This document shows, piece after piece, positions 9,358-17,271 of a DNA stretch of 64,000 nt (position 1 is its first letter; every line of letters starts with the position of its first letter). The stretch lies in the NCBI RefSeq assembly GCF_015265455.1, contig NZ_CP054492.1, forward strand, positions 1,922,001-1,986,000, given 5' to 3'. Made by a program: the position numbers and the translations under genes. The stretch is from Candidatus Sulfurimonas baltica (GTDB lineage: Bacteria; Campylobacterota; Campylobacteria; Campylobacterales; Sulfurimonadaceae). The notes below the pieces were generated by a model, which saw only the letters and a list, made by a program, of their open reading frames with translations, ran no database searches and had not been told where the DNA came from.

Positions 9358-10021
9358 CTACAATCGCACCATCATTTAGTTTTATAACTCGTCGCACTCT
9401 CTCGAGTATAAGCTCATCATGTGAGGCAAAAAGTATGCTCACACCCTCTTTTTCATTAAGCTCTTTCATCATATCCATAAGTTTTTGCGAGTTTTTAGAG
9501 TCAAGGTTTGCGGTCGGCTCATCTGCCAAAATAATCTTAGGTTTTGCTGCCACCGCCCTAGCAACTGCAACTCTTTGTTGTTGTCCTCCGCTTAGTGCAT
9601 TTGGAAGTGATTTAAGCTTATTATCTATCTCTAACATTGTGGCAACTTCGATTACTCTTCTTTTTATCTCCTCATCGCTGAAACCGCGAAGCTTCATAAC
9701 AAAACCTATATTTTGCTCAACATTTAGAACCGGCACTAGATTGTACGCTTGAAACACGAAACCGAGTTCATTTAGTCTTAGTGTTGTTCTATCTTCTTCA
9801 TTAAGTGAACCTATCTCTTTGTCATCAAGATATATCTCTCCACTATCAATACTGTCAAGAGCCCCTATTGCATTTAAAAGTGTTGTTTTTCCACAACCTG
9901 ACGGACCACTAAAAAGAGTAAACTCCCCATCTTCTATAGTTAGGTTTATATCACTAAGTGCATGAACTTCTCTCTCTTCACCCTTATAAAAATACTTATT
10001 TACATTTTGCAGTTTAATCAT
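9350..10021 (-). CDS. ABC transporter ATPase, LolD/MacB type
   Basis: The 223-residue ATPase has Walker A GPSGCGKTTL, signature LSGGQQQRVAVARA, Walker B IILADEPTANLD and the switch His in FASHDE. The LolD/MacB/FtsE branch is indicated by its length and by the two FtsX-like permeases directly upstream. It energises movement of a lipoprotein or envelope molecule without being an importer (no binding protein is present). The start overlaps the permease stop by 4 nt. Confidence 0.93.
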   Translation of the reverse strand: MIKLQNVNKYFYKGEEREVHALSDINLTIEDGEFTLFSGPSGCGKTTLLNAIGALDSIDSGEIYLDDKEIGSLNEEDRTTLRLNELGFVFQAYNLVPVLNVEQNIGFVMKLRGFSDEEIKRRVIEVATMLEIDNKLKSLPNALSGGQQQRVAVARAVAAKPKIILADEPTANLDSKNSQKLMDMMKELNEKEGVSILFASHDELILERVRRVIKLNDGAIVDG

Positions 10022-11253
10022 ATCTGAGCCTTTATAACTTCGATTGGATTTAGTTTTTTTATTTTTCTCAGCGGAATAAGTACACTTAAGAGTGATGCTG
10101 CTATTATCGCCCCAAAGGTTGTAGTGAAATATGAGAGTTTTATTGTTCCGAGTATTACCGCTTCATAACCCCACATCTCTAAAGCATCCGAAAAAGAGCT
10201 TAAGTCCAGTCCGTAATCTCTTAAATAGATAAGCAATATTGCGCCTAAAAAAGCACCTCCCAAATACCCAAGAAGTCCGACCACTATAGCCTCTAAAAAT
10301 ATCTGCAGTCGTATATATTTGTAATGCATCCCTATCCCCATCATAATGCCAAACTCACGAATCCTGTCTAAGACAGATACATACATAACACCAAAAATCC
10401 CGATAAATACAACACTCATGACAATTGAAAAAGTTATGGAGTTAAATATAACCATCATATCCTCCATCTGTTTTATCATCGGTTGGAGTTCTAAAAAACT
10501 TTTAACATCCAAGTGTGAATATTTTTCTTTTAAAGTGCCGTAGAGTTTTTTATTTTTACTTTTAACAGAAATCTGAGTAGCCTCTTTTGAAGTTGTTCCT
10601 AAAAATTTATAGAGTTGCTTTATATCTATGAAAATACCGCTACTGTCAATTGAAATATTTGTTGTCTGAACAATCGCTCTAACATAAAGTGCTATGTAAT
10701 TTATCTCCCCAGAGCTATCTTGCGTTGAGAAGATGACTTTTGAACCAATACTGACTTTTAATATTTTTGCCAGCTCTATTCCTATCACTGCGCCACGTTT
10801 TTGCAGATTAATATTGCCCTCTTTTAAAAACTCACTAAACGCTCCGAATTTCTCCTCTTCTTCCAAATCTATGCCTATAACAGAGGCAAAGGATGATTTT
10901 CTGGCCGTTGAGAGAAGCCCATCTGCTCTAAGCCTAAGAACTACCGCCTCAACACCATCTATCTTTTGAATATCCTCTTTTATCTTATCTGCATTTTCAA
11001 CTCTGTATTTTATATCTTTTTCGATTCTGTAATCTTTTGCATAGATGCTTACATCTCCGCTCTCGCTTCTTTTGTTCTTATCTATCATGCTGACAACCAT
11101 TCCGTCATAGAGACCTTGAATACCAAGCATCATACTCATGCTGATGGCAATCATAATTATTACAAGAAGCGTTCTAGCCGGTCTCAAAAATGAGTTTTTC
11201 CAAGCCATTTTAAGGATTAGTTTATACATGTCTTGTCGCCTCAATCGGTTCAA
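10018..11253 (-). CDS. ABC permease, FtsX/LolC-E-like (second copy)
   Basis: The 411-residue protein has one N-terminal membrane helix (about residues 25-45), a ~220-residue periplasmic domain, then three C-terminal helices (~270-300, ~315-340, ~375-395). This is the MacB/LolC/LolE layout. The FtsX-domain hallmark VSVLDRIREFGIMMGIG is present. It pairs with the permease encoded at 11222-12442 (32-nt overlap) and the ATPase downstream. The start may be a few codons further in (MYKLILKMAWKN), which would remove the overlap. Confidence 0.9.
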   Translation of the reverse strand: MNRLRRQDMYKLILKMAWKNSFLRPARTLLVIIMIAISMSMMLGIQGLYDGMVVSMIDKNKRSESGDVSIYAKDYRIEKDIKYRVENADKIKEDIQKIDGVEAVVLRLRADGLLSTARKSSFASVIGIDLEEEEKFGAFSEFLKEGNINLQKRGAVIGIELAKILKVSIGSKVIFSTQDSSGEINYIALYVRAIVQTTNISIDSSGIFIDIKQLYKFLGTTSKEATQISVKSKNKKLYGTLKEKYSHLDVKSFLELQPMIKQMEDMMVIFNSITFSIVMSVVFIGIFGVMYVSVLDRIREFGIMMGIGMHYKYIRLQIFLEAIVVGLLGYLGGAFLGAILLIYLRDYGLDLSSFSDALEMWGYEAVILGTIKLSYFTTTFGAIIAASLLSVLIPLRKIKKLNPIEVIKAQI

Positions 11254-12442
11254 ATGAGTTTATGTACATGTAGGGGTATAAAATGCTCAAAAAGTTAAGT
11301 ATATATATGACTCCTATATTCCAAGATATAGTAAACATATTGAAGTCAAACGGTATCTCATCTGAAACTATCCCGTAATCCTTGTACATCTCGGCAATCC
11401 CCTCGATAACAACAGGGTTTAATTCAAAATAGTAGCAGATATAACCAGCTATGGGTACGGCTAGGATGATGGCAACGCTGGAAAGTATTAATATCTCATA
11501 AAAGAGCAATAAAAATATATTTGATTTTGATAACCCTATGCATCTAAGAACCCCAAACTCTTTTATGCGCGAACTAACATTTACAAAGCCGTAAATCATA
11601 ATCACAAAAAATATTACGACAAGAAAAAGTGACAAAGAGATATACCCAAAGACACTGTCAACTTCCATAGCCTCAACCATTGTCTTCATAAGAGTTTTCC
11701 ATGTAAGAGACTCAAGGTTTTCATCATTTAAAACATTTAATATCTCACTGTTTACAGCATCTATATCATCAAGATTTTTCAACTTAATTGTTATATATGA
11801 AGCTTTGTTCTGCGCATACATAAGCTTGTCAAAATAGCTTCTGGCTATAAAAGAAGAACTCCCGTCAAACTCAAATGAACCTGTTTTAAAAACCCCGCAG
11901 AGTTTAAAGATATCTGCAGCAAAGGAATCATCACTTGCACCCCCGATAAAGCTAACTTCATCACCTACATGTAGGCGAAGTTTTTTAACCAACTCTGTAC
12001 CCATATATAGACAGTTTCCTGAGTTTTCACTCAAAAACTCACCCTCTCTTAGAGCTGAGTATAATGAACTTAAGACTATCTCTTTTGATGGTTCCACACC
12101 CCCTATCATAGAAGCTGCCGAGTACTCTTTGCTTGATAGCAGACCGTAAGTCTCATATCTCGTACTAAATATCTCAATGGCCTCTATTTTTGAGAGTTTG
12201 TCGGTGATGTTTTTGGCATCTTGTATAAGATACTCATTACCACCGATATCTCGATAATCTTTATGGTATATCTCAATTGCACCAGTATATATTTTAAGTG
12301 AGTTTTCAAGCATAGAGTTGTGGGAGCCATCTTGCCATGATACAAAGACTACAAAAAGCATAGCAGATACAAAAGTCAAAACGGCTGTCGTTATGGAACG
12401 ACCCTTGTAAAAAATAATATTTTTGAGCGCTAAGTTAAACAT
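11222..12442 (-). CDS. ABC permease, FtsX/LolC-E-like (first copy)
   Basis: This 406-residue protein has the same four-helix plus periplasmic-domain layout as its neighbour. One helix lies near the N-terminus and three follow ~275, with the motif SSRIKEFGVLRCIGLS. The two permeases are paralogues but clearly diverged, suggesting a heterodimer as in LolCE. The first codon overlaps the stop of the LolA-like gene at 12442, so translation is coupled. Confidence 0.9.
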   Translation of the reverse strand: MFNLALKNIIFYKGRSITTAVLTFVSAMLFVVFVSWQDGSHNSMLENSLKIYTGAIEIYHKDYRDIGGNEYLIQDAKNITDKLSKIEAIEIFSTRYETYGLLSSKEYSAASMIGGVEPSKEIVLSSLYSALREGEFLSENSGNCLYMGTELVKKLRLHVGDEVSFIGGASDDSFAADIFKLCGVFKTGSFEFDGSSSFIARSYFDKLMYAQNKASYITIKLKNLDDIDAVNSEILNVLNDENLESLTWKTLMKTMVEAMEVDSVFGYISLSLFLVVIFFVIMIYGFVNVSSRIKEFGVLRCIGLSKSNIFLLLFYEILILSSVAIILAVPIAGYICYYFELNPVVIEGIAEMYKDYGIVSDEIPFDFNMFTISWNIGVIYILNFLSILYPYMYINSFEPIEATRHV

Positions 12443-13170
12443 TACCTAGAGAATCTCTTCAACGCACTTTTTTTAAAATACTGCTCAGAAATATCCATAT
12501 CATATTTTACATTATCAAGAGTTATCTCTGTATAGTTGTCTGTTTTATCTACTGATTGAACGCGCCAATATGTAGGGAGATAATACTCTCCATACTTTTT
12601 AATATCCTTATAAATAAATACTCTTACTTCTTCTATATTCTCATCATAAAATATATCTTTTTTAGAGGTATAGGTTGAAGTGTCTATCTGAGATACAATC
12701 TTTCCCCATACTACTGCAGCATCTTCTTTTGGTATAAGTTCCATAGTCACGATATTGCCATCTTTTTTAATTATCTTAGGGTTATAATCATCTACAATAG
12801 AGCTTTGCTTAACCATATCATCGTTAGTTATATCGCTTCCCATCCACTTTTGAAGCATCATGGATGGTGGAATTTTTATAGTTCTCTCTATTTTAGGAAC
12901 ATACTGCCACATCTGATTGTCAAGACTTAAAAAAGTAATCCCTTTGTCTTTTGGCGGATACAAAACTTTAACAAAACTTTTTTTACTACCCTGCGACCAA
13001 GTCTCCATCTGCATATTTCTCTCATGTAATAAAGAGACCACTTTCATGTTTATTTTCATATAAATATTTTTACCGCGAATATTATTGTCAACCTTTTGCA
13101 TAATCTCATGTGCTTCATCAGCAACTAACAAAATAGCAAAAGCAAAGAATAGTAAAAATGTTTTTTTCAT
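12442..13170 (-). CDS. LolA-like outer-membrane lipoprotein-sorting protein
   Basis: The 242-residue protein has a signal peptide (KKTFLLFFAFAILLVADEA) and the pattern of the periplasmic LolA/LolB-fold family. Recognisable stretches are SFVKVLYPPKDKGITFLSL, MWQYVPKIERTIKIP, MLQKWMGSDITNDD and a late YWRVQSVDK. Members bind lipoprotein acyl chains or other hydrophobic cargo and are typically encoded beside MacB/LolCE-type transporters, as here. It likely passes cargo between the permease pair and the outer membrane. The coupling to the next gene is 1 nt. Confidence 0.85.
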   Translation of the reverse strand: MKKTFLLFFAFAILLVADEAHEIMQKVDNNIRGKNIYMKINMKVVSLLHERNMQMETWSQGSKKSFVKVLYPPKDKGITFLSLDNQMWQYVPKIERTIKIPPSMMLQKWMGSDITNDDMVKQSSIVDDYNPKIIKKDGNIVTMELIPKEDAAVVWGKIVSQIDTSTYTSKKDIFYDENIEEVRVFIYKDIKKYGEYYLPTYWRVQSVDKTDNYTEITLDNVKYDMDISEQYFKKSALKRFSR

Positions 13171-13176
13171 TCTGTC

Positions 13177-13866
13177 TTACCTATATCCTCTCTGGTTGCC
13201 CAACTCAACACCTTGATCTTTTAGATACATTTCATGATATGGTCCAACAGGTATCGTAGAAAGCAATCTATAGTTTGCGACATGTGCATACTTAACATAA
13301 TCTGCGGAAGCGGTATTTACAGCTGCAATCACTACCTTTGCGATTAGGCCTGCAAGTCCATTTCCTGTATCTCCTCCGCCTAGGTCAACTGTTACTGTTC
13401 CAGTATGTTTCCATAATTGCTGTGATGTTTTTGTTGATACAATTTCTGCTTCAATGCTAACTGTCAGGCTTGAAGCAAGCACCATATATGAGACATCCCA
13501 TTTTTTTATACGTGTATATAAAACTGCATCAGCACCAAAATATTCATAGAACTTGCCAAGAGGCATCTTGTAAAGTTCCTCTGTATCATAAACTCCCTCT
13601 TGCTTCATAATATCGCTAACCATTTCTACTGGAAATACATAATATCCTGAGAGAGCCAAAGGAACCTCAACGGTTGTCATATAATAGTCTTTTGCCTGAG
13701 CATCACTACTTTCATTCATTGGAGGAAGCGCTAAAATAGAGCGCGGTAACTCCTCATACATATTCGGATATGCATTCGCCTTTGTTATCTGTTTTTGTGC
13801 ACAACCTGAAATCAACAATGTGATTAAAACAAATATTGCCATCTTAAAAAATTTCATGCTACTCAT
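13177..13866 (-). CDS. DUF799-like lipoprotein
   Basis: The lipobox LLISGC gives a lipidated Cys at ~22. The body matches the DUF799 (GNA1162-type) pattern: ILALPPMNESSDAQAKDYYMTT, LALSGYYVFPVEMVSD and a C-terminal ALAKVV-like alanine-rich stretch. Such proteins occur with a CsgG-like protein and a DUF4810 lipoprotein, and the same trio is present here. A role in an outer-membrane complex is inferred. ATGA overlap with the upstream gene (13863-13866) supports this start. Confidence 0.85.
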   Translation of the reverse strand: MSSMKFFKMAIFVLITLLISGCAQKQITKANAYPNMYEELPRSILALPPMNESSDAQAKDYYMTTVEVPLALSGYYVFPVEMVSDIMKQEGVYDTEELYKMPLGKFYEYFGADAVLYTRIKKWDVSYMVLASSLTVSIEAEIVSTKTSQQLWKHTGTVTVDLGGGDTGNGLAGLIAKVVIAAVNTASADYVKYAHVANYRLLSTIPVGPYHEMYLKDQGVELGNQRGYR

Positions 13867-14243
13867 TTTAATTTACCCTCCACAAGTTCGACTTTTTTAA
13901 TCATACGGTCCATAAAACGTGCTGATTCAGGGTAAACTGACTTCTCTTTTTTAAAATTTGAAATTGCTCCATTGGGATTGCCGCTCTTTAGATACATGTA
14001 GCCTAAATTGGCATACATCCCTGGAGGTACACGGCCAGATATACTCTCACCGGCTTTTTCTATTGCTTGTTCCATAGACTGCTGAAGCTTCAATGTTGAT
14101 TCATCGCTCATATTTTTTTTGTTTGCATAATAGCTGTCGCTGTAGTCCCCATAATTGTAAAGAACTTTTGGCTGAGCACAACCAACCATGCTAAAAGCTA
14201 CAGCTATTGAAAACAATACTTTTATCTTATTTGAGATTCTCAT
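13863..14243 (-). CDS. DUF4810-like lipoprotein
   Basis: The 126-residue lipoprotein has the lipobox FSMVGC. It then carries LYNYGDYSDSYYANKK, typical of DUF4810, and a TPR-like helical pair GMYANLGYMYLKSGNPNGAISNFKKE. It sits between a small lipoprotein (1-nt overlap at 14243) and the DUF799-like gene (4-nt overlap), so the three are translated together. The partner function is not established. Confidence 0.83.
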   Translation of the reverse strand: MRISNKIKVLFSIAVAFSMVGCAQPKVLYNYGDYSDSYYANKKNMSDESTLKLQQSMEQAIEKAGESISGRVPPGMYANLGYMYLKSGNPNGAISNFKKEKSVYPESARFMDRMIKKVELVEGKLK

Positions 14244-14542
14244 TACTCTATTCCAATCTCTTTGGCAATGTTGTCACCAACATATATTTCACGATTAACA
14301 ATAAGATTGCCATCTCTATATATCCGCACGGTGTGTTTGCCCGGTTTTATCTTGTATTGATTATCTCTACCAGATTTCACTATAAAGCCTTTTGAATCAT
14401 CCACAAATACTGTTACCCCTGAAGTATCACCAGAAAAATACAAAAATGATTTTTTATCACCCGCTGAAACGCCCTCTTTGTAGCCACATCCCGAAAAATA
14501 CAAGCTTAACAACAGTACAAGACTAATTAAAAAATATCGCAT
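14243..14542 (-). CDS. Small lipoprotein of the CsgG cluster
   Basis: The 99-residue protein has the lipobox LYFSGC (Cys ~19). Behind it comes a short beta-rich domain, KIKPGKHTVRIYRDGNLIVNR, that looks like a PEGA-type carbohydrate- or peptidoglycan-facing module. I do not recognise it further. It is tightly packed between the CsgG-like and DUF4810-like genes, so it is probably part of the same envelope complex. Confidence 0.75.
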   Translation of the reverse strand: MRYFLISLVLLLSLYFSGCGYKEGVSAGDKKSFLYFSGDTSGVTVFVDDSKGFIVKSGRDNQYKIKPGKHTVRIYRDGNLIVNREIYVGDNIAKEIGIE

Positions 14543-15525
14543 TATTTATCCTTTTTAACTTCAATATAAAGTCCCGAGAACTCTTTTTTTACAGTATATT
14601 CATTCAGATTGCCACTCGTTACGGTTGCCAATGAAACTTCTGTATCTGGAGTGTCACCAATAGTATTTATAATTTCAATTGTTGCTATGTTTTTTCCTGG
14701 AAGTGTAACCATTGTGTTTGTCTGAGGATTTTTGATTTTTTTGCCCTCTTTGATTACATTAAAATTATCTCCGACTTTAATATTTTGACTTTTCCCGCCG
14801 GAAGTTATTAGGTTACCATCTTCATACCCAAGAATATACCCGCGCCATGGTTTGTCTAACATGTTCTCTATAATGTTGGATGCCAAGTTTGAGATAGCAG
14901 CATCTATAGCCTTGTCATTTAACTGACCATCGTATGCACTCTTTGCACCAACACCCATTATACTTCCGGCTTCACTATATGCGCTTCCTTTTCCTTCCTC
15001 GGAATAGATAATTTGTCCAGTACTAACATCTACAATACGGATATGAACTTTGGCAAAAGCTTCTTGTTTTTTTACTCTGCTGAAAATGCCGACATCACTC
15101 ACCTCTTTTCTGCCAAATTCAGTAATAGAGCCTAAAATGAGATAATCAGCAGAATTTTTTAATGAAGAAGATCCCTCCATTTCAAGCTCTTTTTGAATTT
15201 TCGATAAATCTGCACGTTCAAGCATAATAAATTTACCTGTTTCAAAAAGCTTTGAAGATAAAATATCCATAGCCTGCTTTCCTATACGATCGTTATTTTC
15301 ATCAATAAAAAAACTTTGTCCATACCTCGTTTCATTCGAAAAGCGCCCTATGGCTACTTTTCTCTTTAAACCACTTGGCTCATCCGCTTTTTTCTCCTTA
15401 ATACTCTTGCTAACCTCAGGTATCTCACTAGTGGGTGTTTCATGTGTTTTTGTATGTTGCATAGTTGCACAGCCAGTGAATATAAGCGTTAGACCAAAGA
15501 AAATAAACAGTTTTTTGAAAGTCAT
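14542..15525 (-). CDS. CsgG/HfaB-like outer membrane lipoprotein
   Basis: The 327-residue lipoprotein has the lipobox IFTGC (Cys ~19). It then carries a CsgG-type core: RKVAIGRFSNETRYGQSFF, KLFETGKFIMLERADL, DYLILGSITEFGRKEV and VHIRIVDVSTGQIIYSEEGKG. CsgG proteins form outer-membrane secretion pores for curli or anchor adhesins (HfaB). No CsgA/B-like subunit or CsgE/F is present here, so a curli role is not supported. It is the first gene of a nine-gene operon; the promoter should lie in 15526-15650. Confidence 0.88.
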   Translation of the reverse strand: MTFKKLFIFFGLTLIFTGCATMQHTKTHETPTSEIPEVSKSIKEKKADEPSGLKRKVAIGRFSNETRYGQSFFIDENNDRIGKQAMDILSSKLFETGKFIMLERADLSKIQKELEMEGSSSLKNSADYLILGSITEFGRKEVSDVGIFSRVKKQEAFAKVHIRIVDVSTGQIIYSEEGKGSAYSEAGSIMGVGAKSAYDGQLNDKAIDAAISNLASNIIENMLDKPWRGYILGYEDGNLITSGGKSQNIKVGDNFNVIKEGKKIKNPQTNTMVTLPGKNIATIEIINTIGDTPDTEVSLATVTSGNLNEYTVKKEFSGLYIEVKKDK

Positions 15526-15655
15526 ATAAACTCCTTTTAAAATAATTATATAAACATAATATAATAATTAAACTTAAATCACACATGACATCTCACTTCA
15601 TAATAAAAAACTATAGTTATCAACCAATAAAAGGAAAGTAAAAGCTTTGGATGGT

Positions 15656-15661
15656 TATAAT
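15656..15661 (+). promoter_or_regulatory. Probable -10 element of the tRNA-Met/tRNA-Asn transcript
   Basis: A TATAAT hexamer lies 17 nt before the mature tRNA-Met 5' end. There is no good TTGACA at the usual distance, which is common in Campylobacterota promoters. Confidence 0.5.
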
Positions 15662-15678
15662 TCCATCCTCTTAAAGAT

Positions 15679-15755
15679 GTCAGGGTAGCTCAGCTGGTTA
15701 GAGCACTGGTCTCATAAGCCGGGGGTCGGGGGTTCGAGTCCCCCCTCTGACACCA
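15679..15755 (+). tRNA. tRNA-Met (CAT), elongator type
   Basis: The 77-nt cloverleaf ends in an encoded CCA. The acceptor stem GTCAGGG pairs with CTCTGAC, the D arm is GCTC...GAGC, the anticodon loop is CTCATAA, and the T arm is GGGGG-TTCGAGT-CCCCC. A paired G1-C72 argues against an initiator tRNA. A tRNA-Ile with lysidine-modified CAT cannot be fully excluded, but the body resembles elongator Met. Confidence 0.93.
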
Positions 15756-15778
15756 TTTTTTAAGAGAACTTTTTACAT

Positions 15779-15853
15779 TCCGGATTAGCTCAGCGGTAGA
15801 GTAGGTGACTGTTAATCACTTGGTCACTGGTTCGAATCCAGTATCCGGAGCCA
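15779..15853 (+). tRNA. tRNA-Asn (GTT); integration target
   Basis: The 75-nt cloverleaf has acceptor TCCGGAT/ATCCGGA, anticodon loop CTGTTAA, T arm ACTGG-TTCGAAT-CCAGT and an encoded CCA. Its last 17 nt form part of the attL core of the integrated element, so the element replaced and regenerated the tRNA 3' end. Confidence 0.96.
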
Positions 15854-15854
15854 T
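15837..15854. other. attL core of the integrated element
   Basis: The 18-bp sequence TCCAGTATCCGGAGCCAT spans the tRNA-Asn 3' end and recurs exactly at 22828-22845. The flanking bases differ, so these are the core attachment sites. Confidence 0.9.
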
Positions 15855-15905
15855 TACTTTTTAAACCCCTAAATACCGTACTTTCCAACTGAATTATTTA
15901 CTTAC

Positions 15906-15924
15906 TGTGCCCATAATGTGCCCA
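15906..15924. other. Arm-type integrase repeats, left end
   Basis: Two direct copies of TGTGCCCA (15906-15913 and 15917-15924) lie 11 bp apart, 69 bp from the start of the attL core. The same pair with the same spacing occurs at the right end (22713) and, as TGTGTCCA, in the remnant element (22897). The helical-turn spacing suits integrase arm-binding sites. Confidence 0.65.
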
Positions 15925-15934
15925 AACGTTCCCA

Positions 15935-16999
15935 CTATATATTTCCTAAAAAAGAAGCTCTTGTAATATTCTCTCTTTTTCTATATTTAGCATACATTTG
16001 CAGAGTCATTGAAGCATCAGCGTGACCAAGCATATTACTAACCCAAAGTATATCTTCACTATTTTCTATCATTACAGTAGCAAACGTGTGTCTCATCTGA
16101 TATATTGTTCTATATTCAATGTTACATTCCTTGAGTAAGTTCTTCCACTTTGAATCTCTAATGCGTTTGATGTCATAATAATGTTCATCATACTTATTTA
16201 AAAATACATAGCTTTTATGTTTTGAAGTCAAGTTATACTGCTCTTGTAGATATGGAAGTAAATTGTCTAATATGTCTATAGTTCTGATTGAGTTCTTAGT
16301 CTTAGGAGTAGATATCTCTCCCATCTTAATAGCTCTCTTAATATGAATCTCTTTGTTTAGCAAATCCACATCATCCCATTTTAGACCTATCATCTCTCCA
16401 CTTCTTAAACCAGTAAAGAAACCAAGAGCAGTAAAAGCTTTCATCTCATCTTTTGCAGTTGAGATAATTAACTTCATTTCCTCTAATGAGAATGACTTAA
16501 CATCTATCTTGTCTAGCTTAGGAGTTTTAATTCTAGATATTGGATTTTTATCTATTATCTCATCTCTCATAGCATCTTCAAATATAGTGTTAAATGTAGC
16601 TCTTATGTTTCTTACTCGTCTAGGCTTTAAAGTATCAAGTAACTTGTTCTGCCATAGCTGTATATCTGAGGGTTTTATAATATTTAATCTTTTATTACCA
16701 AATGTCGGATAGATATGAAGTCTAAGAGAAGTCTCATAGTCATAGGTAGTTGTAGGCTTTCTCGTTTTAGAGTGAAGCTCTAAACTAATCTTTGCATATT
16801 CATTAACAGTTGGTATTTTAGATTTTTCAGTTTCAAAGAACTTTCCTGAGTTTAGCTTATAGATAAGCTCAGGAATTATATTGTTAGTAGCAAGTTTACG
16901 GTTAGCCTTAGTATCATCAAGATTTAGAGTTCTTTTATATCTAGTTGATTGATGATAAAACGTTATCCACAATTTGCCGTTGCGATTGAACAGTTTCAT
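15935..16999 (-). CDS. Tyrosine recombinase (integrase)
   Basis: The 354-residue protein has a short N-terminal arm-binding region, a core-binding domain (KPTTTYDYETSLRLHIYPTFG) and a catalytic domain. It carries GFFTGLRSGEMIGLKW (Arg I), YQMRHTFATVM (His/Arg box), LGHADASMT and the nucleophile in MTLQMYAKYRK (Tyr ~335). AAGGAA lies 4 nt before the ATG. Its 3' end is ~80 bp from attL, the usual place for an integrase. It probably inserts and excises the element at tRNA-Asn. Its start overlaps the end of the HTH gene by 59 nt, unusually long, so it is likely expressed with it. Confidence 0.96.
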   Translation of the reverse strand: MKLFNRNGKLWITFYHQSTRYKRTLNLDDTKANRKLATNNIIPELIYKLNSGKFFETEKSKIPTVNEYAKISLELHSKTRKPTTTYDYETSLRLHIYPTFGNKRLNIIKPSDIQLWQNKLLDTLKPRRVRNIRATFNTIFEDAMRDEIIDKNPISRIKTPKLDKIDVKSFSLEEMKLIISTAKDEMKAFTALGFFTGLRSGEMIGLKWDDVDLLNKEIHIKRAIKMGEISTPKTKNSIRTIDILDNLLPYLQEQYNLTSKHKSYVFLNKYDEHYYDIKRIRDSKWKNLLKECNIEYRTIYQMRHTFATVMIENSEDILWVSNMLGHADASMTLQMYAKYRKRENITRASFLGNI

Positions 17000-17261
17000 T
17001 GGATTCCTTTTCGACCATCCAAGAATCTATTGCAACTCTATCAAACAGTATTTTACCACTCTTTTTAAAAAAGTGTATGCCCTCTATAAAATACTCATCT
17101 TTTAACTTATAGATTCTATCGTTTGAATAACTGAGATATTCAGCCAACTCACGTACACTTAACCATCTTTTTGTGAAGCTGTTCTCTAGATTAGAATTTA
17201 GCTTTTGGATTAACTCAAACATTTTAGGAAGTAGTTTTAAACTTTCAAATTCTATGTTCAT
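16941..17261 (-). CDS. Excisionase/AlpA-like HTH protein
   Basis: The 106-residue protein contains a MerR/AlpA-type helix-turn-helix: RWLSVRELAEYLSYSNDRIY, then a wing-like KSGKILFDRVAIDSWM. This is the usual form of excisionases and small element regulators. The frame is open to 17324, but I start at 17261 because AGGAG sits 7 nt before this ATG and the gene then follows the Rep stop (17272) without overlap. It probably directs excision or controls Rep/int transcription. Confidence 0.85.
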   Translation of the reverse strand: MNIEFESLKLLPKMFELIQKLNSNLENSFTKRWLSVRELAEYLSYSNDRIYKLKDEYFIEGIHFFKKSGKILFDRVAIDSWMVEKESNETVQSQRQIVDNVLSSIN

Positions 17262-17271
17262 CGCCCTACTC

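Noticed and set aside
14542-15525. Curli secretion locus
   Set aside because: Only a CsgG-like lipoprotein is found; no CsgA, B, E or F genes are nearby.
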